Shown: one piece after another, positions 1 through 11,687 of the stretch
How positions within the stretch are numbered: position 1 is the first letter of the stretch
How the letters are laid out: every line of letters starts with the position of its first letter
DNA from: Hermodice carunculata
Lineage: Eukaryota; Annelida; Polychaeta; Eunicida; Amphinomidae
Direction: 5' to 3'
Assembly: GCA_964020975.1 (NCBI GenBank)
Contig: OZ026624.1
Span: 34,618,050-34,682,049, forward strand
DNA: 64,000 nt
Translations under genes and position numbers: made by a program
The notes under the pieces: model-generated
Databases searched by the model: none
What the model was told of the DNA's origin: nothing
The model's input: only the letters and a program-made list of their open reading frames with translations

Positions 1-231
1 GATTAATTTAAATTAAATATAGCTCGATCTGATCACTTCATTATATGACCTGAAGAAAGTGATATAAATCATTCTAATTTTTAAAAATATTTCATTGAAC
101 TTGGATTAGAAATTATTATGGTGTAGCTGGTGGTGTTGTACACAACTGAGAGCTCCACCACAAACGTATCCTGGCATAAAAATAACGTAATATTTAATCT
201 CATCCTGGCCCTTATAGAGGATTCTAATCAG

Positions 232-850
232 ACCAAATTTGAAATGTTCCAGTTTACAATCTGGAAACAAAATCCACTAAAGGTGACCCGTGACCTTGAA
301 AAGTGAGTCAAAGTCACCCATATGCCATTCGATGCAAGCCCATTACATTGTATAGAAGACAACATAATAGATTTGTGCACAATTTGGGAGTCCTAACAGA
401 AAAAAATTATGATTAAAAGAAATTTTTCCTTTGAGTTATGAGCCGTTGCAAAATTTACTTTATTTGACTTGTGACTTTGGGAATTGGATCGAGGTTGCAC
501 TTAGGCCTATGCAATCCCATGCATAGCACTACACTCGTGCAATTTCAAAGTTGTATCCTAAAAACTTTTGCAAAATTCACTATAAAAACCCCCAAACATA
601 TATATGAGTTTGCCCATGCGCAATTTCATGAAAGCCCCCATATAGCCGCATAATATGCATTTTGGAAGTTGGATCTTAAATTTTTTAAAGTTGTGTTACA
701 GAAACAAAATTCACTATTAACGTTGACCTGTGACCTTGTGAAATAACTCAAGTTGATCCCAATGCAACCCTTCTGGTTCTAGAGGACTATAAACATCCCC
801 AATTTGGAAATTGTATCTTCACACTGTTTTAAATTATGATACAAAAGCCA
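232..850. repeat. Decayed dispersed repeat with internal repetition
   Basis: Phrases such as 'aaattcacta', 'gacccgtgaccttg' / 'gacctgtgaccttg' and 'aatttggaaattg' recur several times in diverged form. The same vocabulary occurs in the repeats at 17.4-19.5 kb, 50.4-51.1 kb and 58.4-59.7 kb, so this is probably an old member of that family. No coding content was recognised. Boundaries are approximate. Confidence 0.45.
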
Positions 851-877
851 AATTCACTAGGCCTAACCCTTATTACG

Positions 878-1480
878 ACATGGCGGCGGCGATAATGGCC
901 CCGTTTCATTGTTGTAGCCAGGGCAATCTATATTTGGATAACCAGATCTGTGATGTAAACAGTGCAGAGTCTACCTGACATGCATACACGCCCATTTTCA
1001 CTTGAAATCTACAACGTCCTGTATTCGACATATAACCTGCAGACTCCTGTTTCTTTGTACTGGTAAGTGGAACTATCAAATATGTACTCATCTCGATGTA
1101 TTTAGGCCTATTATGTAAAAATCATATCCAACTTGTCCTTTGTAAATCGATGCTTTCAAACTAAGACCTTATAAATCCATTTCGACCAGCATAAATTCAT
1201 GCTTGTACTATTATAGACGCCACAGGCCCGAGGGCCATCATATTTCTGACAATTCTGCCCCGTCGTGGTTTATTCCCTGATTCTAAGTTCTAACAATGGC
1301 AGCGGCGATAATGGCCCACTTTCACTGTTGTAGCCAAGGCTTTTATATTTGGATTTAATCTGCCCTGTGATGTAAACAGTGTATTTCACATACACACACG
1401 CTTGTCCCAAATGTCCAAATTTTCTCTTGAAATCTACAATGTCCTGTCTTTGATACAAACACACAGACTCCTCAAACTCA
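878..1480. repeat. Two diverged direct copies, about 415 bp apart
   Basis: A block starting near 878 with 'ggcggcgataatggcc' is repeated from about 1293 with 'agcggcgataatggcc'. Both continue through 'tgttgtagcca', 'tgtgatgtaaacagtg', 'cttgaaatctacaa' and 'gtcctgt'. By eye they are roughly four-fifths identical. Short minus-strand reading frames in both copies are probably a by-product of the repeat. No known family was recognised. Confidence 0.55.
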
Positions 1481-2006
1481 AGAGCACATAAATCATTTCA
1501 GTCATTTAATCTAAAATTTTCAATGTCCTAAAAGTGCAAAAAAGGGCAACAAAGTGCATGATTATTTCAGTCATGTAATCTAACTTTAAAAAGTGCATTG
1601 GAAGTGCGCTCCTGCAAATTGTCAAGAATTAAGTCCTACAAGTGCATCTGGAGTGCGTTCCCTTCAGTAGCACTTCCACAGAGGTGCACTCTGTACGGAG
1701 GAAGTGTAAAGAAAGTGCACACTTCTTTATGGGATGGGGTTCGTTTCTTTTCCTCAACGCAAGTCCAAAGTCACTGCAGCCAGGGACAAACTGCGATGGT
1801 TACTATAGCAAAACTTGGTCTATGCCTCTTGCACTATACGCTTTCATGCCCCAGGTGAAAAATAATGAAAAGCAGTAAGAGGACAACACTTGGAAATAGC
1901 ATCCAACACGGGAAGGACCCAATACAATATAACGAAATTGTGTGTGCCGGCCCATTGAAGTATTGGAGATTTCTATGCGAGGGTTTGGGGATCTCTGCAC
2001 AAAGTT
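1481..2006. other. Non-coding stretch, no gene recognised
   Basis: Short reading frames of 60 to 86 codons occur here, but they overlap one another and resemble no family. The motif 'aagtgca' recurs between 1530 and 1720, which suggests low-grade internal repetition. Nothing else was recognised. Confidence 0.4.
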
Positions 2007-2234
2007 ACTAGGCCTATATCTTAATATTCATAGTGGGATGGCATGTGCGACAAGGCCTTACGTTCAATATAACATTACACAGCAGTTTGAATGTTTGCAT
2101 CAGAAAAGCCACTAATACACTAGGCCTATATCTTAATATTCATAGTGGGATGGCACGTGCGACTAGGCCTTACGTTCAATGTAACATTACACAGGAGTTT
2201 GAATGTTTGCGTCAGAAAAGCCACTAATACACTA
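2007..2234. repeat. 112-bp tandem duplication
   Basis: The unit begins 'actaggcctatatcttaata' at 2007 and begins again at 2119. Copy two ends at about 2230, where a third 'acta' begins and then diverges. The copies differ at only a few positions, for example 'gcatgtgcgac' against 'gcacgtgcgac', so the duplication is fairly recent. Each unit carries a TAGGCCTA motif. Confidence 0.85.
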
Positions 2235-2887
2235 TCTGGTGGTTTATATAACAGTTATCACGATGTAGCCGTATGTGTCAGTCGTGGTGCACTCTGAATA
2301 TCTCAGGTCACTTGTGGTTAAGCACAAGCATATATTTTCAATGTTATAATCATGACTATTGCAGATATACTTGGCTTTGAATTTGAAACCCTAAAATGGG
2401 TTGGACATTACGTTAATGGCGTCCTTTTTCCATGGTTTTATCAAATTTATGTGAATACGTATTTAATATAGAGAGAAACTTAACAAACCTAAATCCGTAA
2501 GCCCATGTAGTGTACCGTTTGAACACTATCAAGTCTGATATTTTATGAGTAGTCTCATTCCGTACCATTCACTGAAAAACTGCATAATTCTAAATCATTG
2601 GGCCCTATAGCAAATTAGTTTGTGAAAAGGACAAATCATATTCATAAAATTTGAAAGTGCGAAGAAAGTTTTAGGCTTTATTAGCCTTTATAAAGTCGGG
2701 TCTTCAGGAAGGAACCAGCGCCAGACTTGTTTCGGTGCAATTAATCCCCGGACAAGTCATTCTGCTAACTGGCAGCACCATGTTTGCATTTCCAATACCA
2801 GTACAAACAACCCGGGCTGATAATTGATATGTTACGGGATAAAGCCAAAATGGAGCTCCTTTGTTAATAGGCATACTTAAAAATGTA
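2235..2887. other. Intergenic stretch, nothing recognised
   Basis: AT-rich sequence between the tandem duplication and the LTR element. No reading frame, RNA gene or repeat was recognised. Confidence 0.4.
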
Positions 2888-2891
2888 GCCC
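2888..2891. repeat. Target site duplication, left (GCCC)
   Basis: GCCC directly precedes the 5' LTR and recurs directly after the 3' LTR at 12305-12308. A 4-bp duplication is within the range known for Ty3/Gypsy integrases. It shows that both ends of one insertion are preserved. Confidence 0.75.
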
Positions 2892-3509
2892 TGTAACATG
2901 ACTCTTGCTGCCTACATGGAGAAGTTTATCTTGAAATTAAGAATTTATCTGACAGTGTAAAGACTTTAAAATATATCTTTGATGGACAATCTGCTAAACA
3001 AATCGATACTTCCTTGCCTGGCGTCCAAGCACTGAATTGATAACTATGTATACAGGAAATTGCTTAACAAGATGATCTAATTTACCAACTTTTGGCTTCA
3101 TGTTTCTCAGTTTCAATTATATGTTCTAAATATTTAACTGTTTATACCAGTACAAATCCATCTACTGGCTTCTGCTTAAGCATTGAATAATTTAGCGATT
3201 CTTGGCAAGAGACGTTGATTAGATTACTGTTTAAAACGAAATTGCTTCAAAAAATATCTTTAAAATAGCCCCTGGCAGTAATTTTGCCAGAGAAGGTTTT
3301 GGTTCTTCTGAGAGAGCAGAGTTTGTACATCCTGAGTTGCTTGTACCTTGAAATGATTGTCGTGCTTGCATAACGTAGCATATAGATCTGTACTGATCAA
3401 CTGCTGCAAGAAAAAGAATAAATCAGAAGTACTACCACTATACAACATGCCACGGTCTTGCCGAGTTATTCACCTGGGAAAATTGACTCAAAGTAATAAC
3501 TTGGTTACA
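2892..3509 (+). repeat. 5' LTR
   Basis: Starts 'tgtaacatgac' and ends 'ttggttaca'. It matches 11688-12304 along its whole length with scattered differences. By family rule it would hold the promoter and the RNA start. Confidence 0.9.
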
Positions 3510-3515
3510 TATATT

Positions 3516-3533
3516 TGGTGCCTTTTGACCAGG
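3516..3533 (+). other. Primer binding site (probable)
   Basis: The sequence 'tggtgccttttgacc' starts six bases after the end of the 5' LTR with TGG, as expected for a site pairing with a tRNA 3' CCA end. I did not identify which tRNA it would match. Confidence 0.5.
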
Positions 3534-3610
3534 ATTTTATATAGACTTGTGACTCAAAAGCAGAACTGATTGTGAAAGCTTGAGGACATTTGAAGACAAC
3601 ATAAGAAAAG

Positions 3611-4715
3611 ATGGCTACAGTCAGGTATGTATCACTTTCATGGTTTTGAATGGGATCATTGAACTAAGAAAATCACCATCACTTTGACTACATTGTGTCT
3701 AAATTTGTAATTGTATAATTTTTTTCTACCTTGTCTATTTACATAAAAAAGGGAATATGGCTGAACAAAATATTTAGATTGATTTATTTACTCAAAATTT
3801 CAAAGAAAGACAGTATGAATTATGCACACAAGGACTTGTAAATCAAGTTAAACCTCTTTCTGGAGAAGGGGGAGACAGTTGAAAATGTGGATGAGAGATA
3901 TGGACAAGGTTGGTATCACAATAAATCATGATTATGAAAGAATGAAAGTGTTAGTGATCCAGATATTGAAGGGGGCTGCATCAGAATTTTGTTTCCGTGT
4001 TTTGAGGCAGACTCCAGGATTGTCCTAGCCAAATTTACTGCACGCATTGAAGAGTTGTTTCAGTGACTCCTCTGACATATAATTAGCCATGCAAGGTCTT
4101 AAGCAGCTCAAACAAAGCTCCTCAGACGCAGTGCAAACATTTGCGGAGAGGATTGTTGACTTGGCCGAAAAGGCATATAGCACCTTGGATCTTAGCGATC
4201 CATTAATTCAAGTACAATTGTAAGATATATTCCTTGATGGAATAAGGGATGACAGCATCACAAGGAAAATAATTAGAGTAAAGCCTGTCATGCTAGACGG
4301 TGCATTACAAATAGCTGTAAGTGAACAGTTAGCCAACAAAACTTTTGACTTAAGACGTACTGAAGAGCAGCCGATGGAAATTGATGCAGTAGAAGCTGCA
4401 AGGAGCCATGAACAATGTTTTGATAACTTAGAAGGAGCTGTTTCAGAGCTCAAAGTATTATTAACAGAAAATTTGTCCATGGACAGCAAAAACACTTTGA
4501 AACAGGGCCAAGTGAAACCCAGAAACCTCAAACCAAAAAGCAATAAGCAATACCCTCAGGACCAGATGAGATTCACTACTGACGGTCGTCCCATCTGTGC
4601 CCACTGCTCCAAGGTAGGACACAGTTGGAGACAATGTAGAATATGTAAGGCACAATTGGTGCAAACTGCACAGGCAACACAGCCTAGCCATAGATTACCC
4701 ACGCCGTTAAACTAG
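3611..4715 (+). pseudogene. gag-like region of LTR element (fossil)
   Basis: A first ATG lies at 3611. The best preserved part, from about 4290, ends in a zinc knuckle of the C-x2-C-x3-GH-x4-C type ('CAHCSKVGHSWRQC' near 4595-4640), the nucleic-acid-binding motif of gag nucleocapsid. The text just upstream has the helical, charged character of a gag matrix/capsid segment. The region is degraded. Confidence 0.75.
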
Positions 4716-7700
4716 ATGGCCCTGGTGCAGGAAATGGAACTGCTGTGCTGGGTGAACTAGAACCCGTTCACTCCCATTTTACACACCAATGATCACAATC
4801 ACTATATATACCCTCAAAATTGATGCTATCCTCAATAGTGGTGCTGATGTCAGCATAATTTCTGAATTGCTGTACAATAAATTGAAAGGAAAGCCAAAAT
4901 TAATGTCAAGTAAGCTACCAGCTTTGACAGAAGTGTCAGGAACAATATTGACCAGTTTAGACTCATTACATATTCCAATTAATGTTGGCAAGTCCAGGAT
5001 ATCGATTACTTTTGAAGCCTTAAGAGGAATTACAAAAGATGCCCTGTTGGGTAGCGATTTCATGTTTAAGACCAAGGCAAAGTTAGATTATGAAAGTAGG
5101 ACTTTACAAATTTATGACAAAGTGGTCATACTTAAATCCAAGCAAGGTTCAAAATTACAATGTTCTTCAGTGAAAGTGAATGAAAAAGTTGTATTGCCGG
5201 CCTACAGTTGCATATGCTGAGCAATTTGATGAAGCAAGCATCCTGCATGTGTCCCAGACAGAAACCGAAGCATGTGATCAATTGCTTACTGTGAGACAGC
5301 ACAGAGCAGAGCAATTCCTTGGGTTGTTCAACTTGTCTCACATCCAAAACAAACAAAGAACTGCTGTTGAGCAATCACTTGCTAGTTACAGGAATGCATT
5401 TGCTTTGAATGATCTAGAATTTGGTGCAACCAAGACAACTTCACTTAGTATAAACACAGGTAACACCCCACCTATTGCACAGAAACTGTATCGCACTCCT
5501 TACACCCTATGACCAGAGCTAGAACGCCAAGTGGATAGCATGCTTGAAGCAGGAATTATTAGACCTTCCAGTTCCCCTTATGCTAGTCCGGTCATTTTAG
5601 TGCCCAAAAAGAATGGTGAGATGCGACTTGTTATAGATTATCGCAAATTGAACAAAAATATTGTGAGGAACTGCTATCTTCTTCCAAATATTGAGGATAT
5701 GATTAATCAACTAGGGGGCACTTCCTACTTCAGTGTGTGTGATCTAAAAAGCGGATTTATACAAATCCCAATAAAAGAGACTGACAAACACAAAACAGCC
5801 TTTATTTGTCACAGAGGTCTTTACGAATATAATCGCATGCCTTTTGGCTTGACAGTGGCGCCCTGTATTTACCAAAATACCATGAATGACATCCTGTCAG
5901 GCCTAATTGGTGATTGTGTAATGGTCTACATTGATGGTGTTATCATCTACATCAAGACTTTCGAAGACCATTTGTGTCATCTAGAACTAGTTTTTGCTAG
6001 AATGGTTGAAGCAGGAATGAAATTCAAACCGGAAAAGTGTCACCTTCTCCAAAGTAAAGTGTTGTACCTAGGCCATGTAATTACACCTGGTGGTTCCTTT
6101 CCGGACCCAGAAAAGGTAAAAGCTATCAAAAACATGGAACCTCCAAAGACTGTATGTGACGTAAGTGTATTTATAGGTATGGTTGGTTTTTATAGGAGAT
6201 ATATTCCACAATTTAGTGACACAGCTAGACCACTGACTGCTCTTACCGGGAAGTATGCTAAATTTATCTGGTCTCCTGAAGCACAAGGCACATATGACAT
6301 GCTAAAAGAGTGTCTTATGAATGCACCTATTTTTGCATACCCTGATGTGTCACTGCCCTATAAATCATACACAGACGCATCACATTATGCAGTAGGGGCA
6401 ATTCTCACTCAGGAAACAGATGTTGGAGAGCATGTGATACAGTATATATCACCTCAGCTCCACGAGGGCCAGCAAAAATGGCCTACAATTGCAAGAGAGG
6501 CATATGCTATTGTCTATGCACTTAGAAAGCTCAGACACTATCTATATGTGGCTAAGTTTACCTGTTACACAGATCACAAGCCTCTAAAGTCACTATTTAC
6601 TGCTGAAATGGCCAACACATGGGTCCAGATGTGGGCCATATTGATCAATCAGTATGGTTGTGACATTCAACACACAAGTGGTAAATCAAATGCTCGGGCC
6701 GACTTCTTAAGTAGAATCCACTTCAACTCCAATTTAGAGCCGGCTATGCAAATTAATGTAATTGATTCTGATGGACTTGGACATGAAAAACCAAGTGATA
6801 ACGAAACATGTAATGATCCAATTAGGGAACCAGCTTCTGTGATTGAATTGCAGGATATTGATTGTCTGCAAAGACAGCATCCCAACCTGACTAGCATTAT
6901 TGATTCCTTAAATAATAAATCCGATACCAAGCATGCTCTGGAATTTGTGTTAGACAGTGGTGTTTTATACCATATATTTGACCCAGTGAGATTAGATGCC
7001 CAGCCTCATATGCAGCTTGTCATTCCTTCCACCCTTGTTGACACTGTGTTGGTGAATTATCATGACTCTGCTGAACAGTTTGGAATAGATAAATCATATG
7101 ATAAGATAAGATCACGCTACTACTGGAAACATATGTACAAAGACGTAGCAAATCATGTTCTCAAATGTGTCACCTGTAACACTAGGAAGCTTAGAAAGAA
7201 GCGTGTGGAGCTTCAAGATATGCCTATTCCTGAATATCCATTCCAGATGCTAGGTATTGACACATGTGGACTATATGTCAAGAACTTTTTTCTGAGAACC
7301 GCTATATAATAACAGTAGTTAATCACTATAGTGGTTGGCCTGAAGCTTATGCATGTCAGGAAAAATCATCTGAGACAGTGGCTAAATTATTGCTGGATGA
7401 ATTTATTCCTCGTTTTGCTTGCCCTCCTACAATAGTTTTGGATTATGGAACTGAATATGTAAATGAAATACTGGACTGCTTGAGCAAGGAACTAAACATT
7501 CACAGAATAACTTGTTCGCCATATCATTCGCAGTCCAATGGCAAAACTGAGCGTTTTCATAGAGTGCTCAATGATATTTTAGCCAAGTCCCTGGAATCTA
7601 TGGATCAGAGAAATTGGGACTTGTACATCCCATCTGCACTTATGGCCTACAGAACAAGTGTGAATGATTCTACACACTTTACTCCATACTTTCTAGTATA

Positions 7701-8728
7701 TGGACAGGACCCGGTACTGCCTATGGATATCTTATTAGAGCCAACATTAAGGTACATGGGAGACTGTTATGTGCCAACCATATTGGCAAGATTGCATGAG
7801 TCATACTGTTTAGTCAAACATAACATGCAAGAGGCACGTGACAAGAACAAAAGGCTCTTTAATCAAAGAGCAGAAAATGTACATATGAGGTAGGTGATGC
7901 AGTCTATCACTATGACAAAACGTTTGTGCCTGGCACCTTCTCTAAACTGACTGCAGCATGGAAACCTTATTATCGGAGAGTAGACCAATTATCACCAGTA
8001 AATTTTATAATAAGACACCAGTTATCTGGAAAAACAAAATCAGTTCACGTGGAACACCTGCACCCAGCTCATCCTGATAGTATCTGTGATAAGGACAGGG
8101 TAACCCCCCGACCAATATGTTACAAGTCCCAGGCTATTAGGGCTCGAAACTATGAAGCTCCAACCAGAGAGCAGCCCTTGCGACAGGCCAAGGTGCTGAT
8201 CCCTGTGCCCGGTCCTAATGCATTACCACGGGAATCAAATGATAATGTCACTGGATCACAAAATCAAGAACACAGACTGAGCAGATTTAGGCAATCAGTT
8301 GCACAAAAATGAAAACCTGAACCAATTTCAGAGATAAATAAATCTCAAACCTGAGATTGAAAAAAAGTCGCATTCATTATAATGCAGACCAGGACTTTGG
8401 GCACTTGCCCATGGATATTTTCCTGTTAAGCTTACCAAATATGCCAGACTGGGTACTTTTAACAGTGGGTGTCCTAGTAGGCATGATATTTGCAGTGATT
8501 ATCTCTGTACTATAGCTGGCTCATGCTTTTAAACTGAGCATACAAAATTTTGGTTAGTAGGAATTTCGACTCATGTGTGAGGCATGAGCTCAATAGAAAT
8601 TCTAACCAGAGGTGAATACTTGTATGTTATTGCAGCTAGTTTATCTGAATTGTCATAGGTAGCATACTTCTCTCTTCTGCACTGCTATCTCTCCCTTTCA
8701 CAATCTTTCTCTCCTTTTCTTCTTGCAG
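3625..8728 (+). other. Probable env subgenomic intron of LTR element
   Basis: A strong donor, CAG|GTATGT, lies at 3625, 14 bases after the first gag ATG. A strong acceptor, pyrimidine-rich followed by TTGCAG, ends at 8728, just before the envelope-like region. Splicing that places a gag start codon ahead of env is a known route for making envelope RNA in errantiviruses and retroviruses. Here it would put a short leucine-rich, signal-peptide-like leader in front of env. The sites are seen directly and their use is inferred. Confidence 0.5.
4780..8312 (+). pseudogene. pol-like region: protease, RT, RNase H, integrase (fossil)
   Basis: Parts in order: an aspartic-protease-like segment (about 4790-5100); reverse transcriptase (about 5530-6280) with 'VLVPKKNGEMRLVIDYRKLN', 'FSVCDLKSGFIQIPI' and 'YNRMPFGLTVAPCIYQ'; RNase H (about 6350-6700) with 'KSYTDASHYAVGAILTQ' and 'YTDHKPLKSLF'; an integrase zinc-binding H-H-C-C segment (about 7040-7200); and the integrase core (about 7300-7800) with 'VNHYSGWPEAYA' and 'PYHSQSNGKTERFHR'. 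The tail to 8312 is basic and proline-rich, like a Gypsy integrase C-terminus. The order and motifs are Ty3/Gypsy. The region is interrupted and non-functional as it stands. Confidence 0.9.
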
Positions 8729-10785
8729 ACTCTTTCCTCTACTACTCCTTTCTCTTTCCTTCACTTGCACAACTGCTGAAACTGGCACCTTTTTCACTCC
8801 TCTGCGTGAAGTGTATGCCACTTATGGCACTTGGTTGCTATCCTTCACCACTGATCTCCAACCATATGAAACAGAGATGAACAGTCTCAAGAAGGCTGTT
8901 AATGCAGCTGAGGAATCAGTTCAAGCTCTGCTTACAAGGCAGCTTGATTCAAAGATGAATGTTATGCAACGTAGACAATATGCAGTCTTAGCTAACCAGA
9001 CTGTAGAGCTAGTAAAAGCTGAATTAACACAATTTAGGGAAGGATCTGACAGATTATCTGCAGCATGGCAGAGATTACGAAATCAGATACAAGGAAATAC
9101 TTTCAATCATTGTTCACTTAGAGCTATTATTCCTATTGTTGGTGACCTACTCCAGGCAATCTTTGATGTTTCATCTGAAGCAAATATGAAAAAGCTTCAC
9201 AAAAAGGTCATAAAATTACAACCGCGTCAATCTAGACTTGTCAAGGTGGTATAGAAATGGTTAACCTTTCTCAACAAAACTCATGCCAACACTATTGAAA
9301 ATCGATATGCCTTAACAAAATTGGCAAATGTTACCTCCCAGTTTCATTATTTTGTGCATAAGACACTATTCAAATTACTACAATTAGAACCCTTCCTGGT
9401 TTTTACAAACTTAAACAACAAGTTGTATCACCTGTTTCATTTAGTTATCTCTTCAATACAACAAACATACTGGGACATATCTGAATTGCAATCTGCAGTT
9501 GACGTAATAAATAAGGGCCATTTGCCTTCCACTTTAGTCTCATCTGATCAGCTATTTAAGGTATTAGGTGCCATAAAGCTTAAATTACCGGCGCATTTGA
9601 AGCTTCCAAGTTCACACTTGCCCTGGTATTATACTCAGCTTGCAACTGCCCTAATTCCTCGAGCTAATTAAATTTGTTTACTCATAGTGTTGCCTCTTGC
9701 CCGCTGCGATGCCATGTTCACACTATATGAATCAATAAGTGTTCCTATACCTAACCCATCTGTTGATCTCATTGCTCAATATCAATTAAAAAGTAATTAC
9801 CTAGCAGTGTCTAAAGATGCCACTATGTATGTTCTGCTTACAGACCAATCTCCAATTAATTGTTTGAATGCTAAAGATGGTTACTGTGCCTTCTTAGAGC
9901 AAGTTGAATCAATTATGGCCACTCCTTCATGTATCTCTGCACTGTTCATGCAAACCAACATGCTGCTGACAAGCATTGTATAAGAACTTTAAAACCTTAT
10001 TTTAAATTTCCTATTGTCCATTACTTGTGCTCTGGTTCTCTGGAACCTGGCTGATAGCGACAAGAAAACCATTTACCTTGACTGTGTCTTGCCATGACCG
10101 GAATAGAGCCCAGATCATGACACAAAAAATGTCTAAACCTGTCGAGATACTTCGATTAAATTTGGGATGTGAAGCTAGATCACCACACTTTAAATTACTA
10201 CCCTATTTTAATGCGAATTCTACATCTGTGTCTGATCCATTGGTTTCGAGTCCACTCTCAGTAAACCATTTGCTGAAAGATATATGGTATTTTTCCAATG
10301 TACCTATCCATGAATTGATACCAAAGTTAGATTTAAATGAATTGCTATTATCTGACATACAGCCCCAGCCAATAGCTGAATTGCAAACCGCGTTAGACCA
10401 GATGAAGCAAAATTTTATACATGCCAAACCTTCGAACCTAGGTTTGAAAATATTTTGGGGCTTATTTCTAACTATAGTTCTGGTAGGTTTTGGAATTTCA
10501 GTATATTTATTGTATCGCTATTACAAGCAAACTGATTTCTGTACTCCTGTTCCTGCTATTTATCAGCCAAGAACAGAAATTGATGGTGATTTGTATAATG
10601 ATGATGCTGCTCTTAATCTTGAAAATGATAACCTTAGTGCCACCCCTAATGTCTATGCAGAACCAACTCCGTCAGTGACCTACCCCTTATGTATATGCAG
10701 AACTCCGTCAGTGATGGAGCCGTCGTTACCAATGCTGATGACACATCTTCAAGCCACCACAAGGGAAGTGACCAACAAAAAGTGA
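8729..10785 (+). pseudogene. envelope-like region of LTR element (fossil)
   Basis: The segment lies after pol, as the third region of the element. Its first part (about 8811-9254) is rich in coiled-coil heptads and contains 'RAIIPIVGDLLQAIF', which resembles the fusion-peptide neighbourhood of F-type envelope proteins of errantiviruses and baculoviruses. Its last part (10027-10785) carries one strong membrane anchor, 'WGLFLTIVLVGFGISVYLLY', followed by a basic stretch and a cytoplasmic tail. Between them is a cysteine-containing ectodomain-like stretch. The family assignment rests on layout and these two motifs. The region is degraded. Confidence 0.7.
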
Positions 10786-10789
10786 TCAT

Positions 10790-11490
10790 CTGCCATGAAG
10801 AGTCTGAATTACCTGCAAGAAAAGTTGTATTACTACATGGATGGATCGGCGTTGGCTAATCCACACTCCTGTGTGCATGGAGTAAACAATCTGCATCCGA
10901 ATCCTATTTCAGATTAGATGAACATAACACAAAAACAGAAGAATCATTAGAAATACTTGACTGTTTTTACAAGAAAATGATACCCAATTTCTCTTGGGAA
11001 GTACATCAGTTAATTACTTATTTGGAACACGATATGCAAGCACTACGGACTCAGTTAAAGGACTCCAATGATGGTCAGCAAAAAGGGATTTTGCTCGATC
11101 GCTCCTTTTTCCGATGTACACCCTTTCATGAGACTATACCTAACTGATGCCGAATATGAACAATTAAAGCCACTGTACATGCACCTACTTTCACATTTCA
11201 TGCAGCTGTGTGTTAGAGAGGGATGTCAAATCCAGCCTATGATTATAGTTAAACCACCTGAAGTTGCCTGGCTGCAAATTTTGAAGAGAAATAGGAGGTA
11301 TGAAGTACATGCCTTCTCCAAAGCAAAATATTTCAAATGTATGGCGGATTATGAAAAAGCTGCAGAAGATACTCACTCTATGCTTCGACAACAATGTGGA
11401 TTAAGCTTAATCCCGGATACCAAAGTATTCTGTGTAACCGATCTCACTATTTTAACTCATGACTTCGGAGCAGCCCTGGGGGAATAATTA
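10790..11490 (+). pseudogene. Unassigned coding-like region between env and 3' LTR (fossil)
   Basis: About 700 bp between the env tail and the purine tract have coding character without matching gag, pol or env. The best piece (11068-11487) contains 'LYLTDAEYEQLKPLYMHLL' and several Cys, His and aromatic residues. I do not recognise it. It could be the remains of an accessory fourth reading frame or captured host sequence. It is treated as part of the fossil. Confidence 0.45.
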
Positions 11491-11670
11491 CAAGTTGCGT
11501 CCTCTCCATGAACAGAATGCACTGGTTAATATCATAGCTCATGCTACCATGATGATGTCACAAACATTATATCTGCAAATTGTGTTGACTGCTGGAATTA
11601 TACGTAATAAACATAAACTTTTCATGCTACTCAACCTAATCATTTAACTTTCATTTATAGAATGTTAAAA

Positions 11671-11687
11671 ACTGAGGAGAGGGCGTG
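11671..11687 (+). other. Polypurine tract
   Basis: The run 'actgaggagagggcg' sits directly before the TG of the 3' LTR, where the plus-strand primer of an LTR element is expected. Confidence 0.6.

Noticed and set aside
1598-1878. Two overlapping frames of 78 and 86 codons
   Set aside because: Overlapping frames in repeat-like sequence with no domain and no initiation or splice context.
4208-4691. Minus-strand frames opposite the gag-like region
   Set aside because: Shadow frames of the plus-strand fossil coding text.
8636-8821. Minus-strand Lys/Arg/Glu-rich frame
   Set aside because: It is the complement of the pyrimidine-rich tract ahead of the env acceptor inside the LTR fossil.
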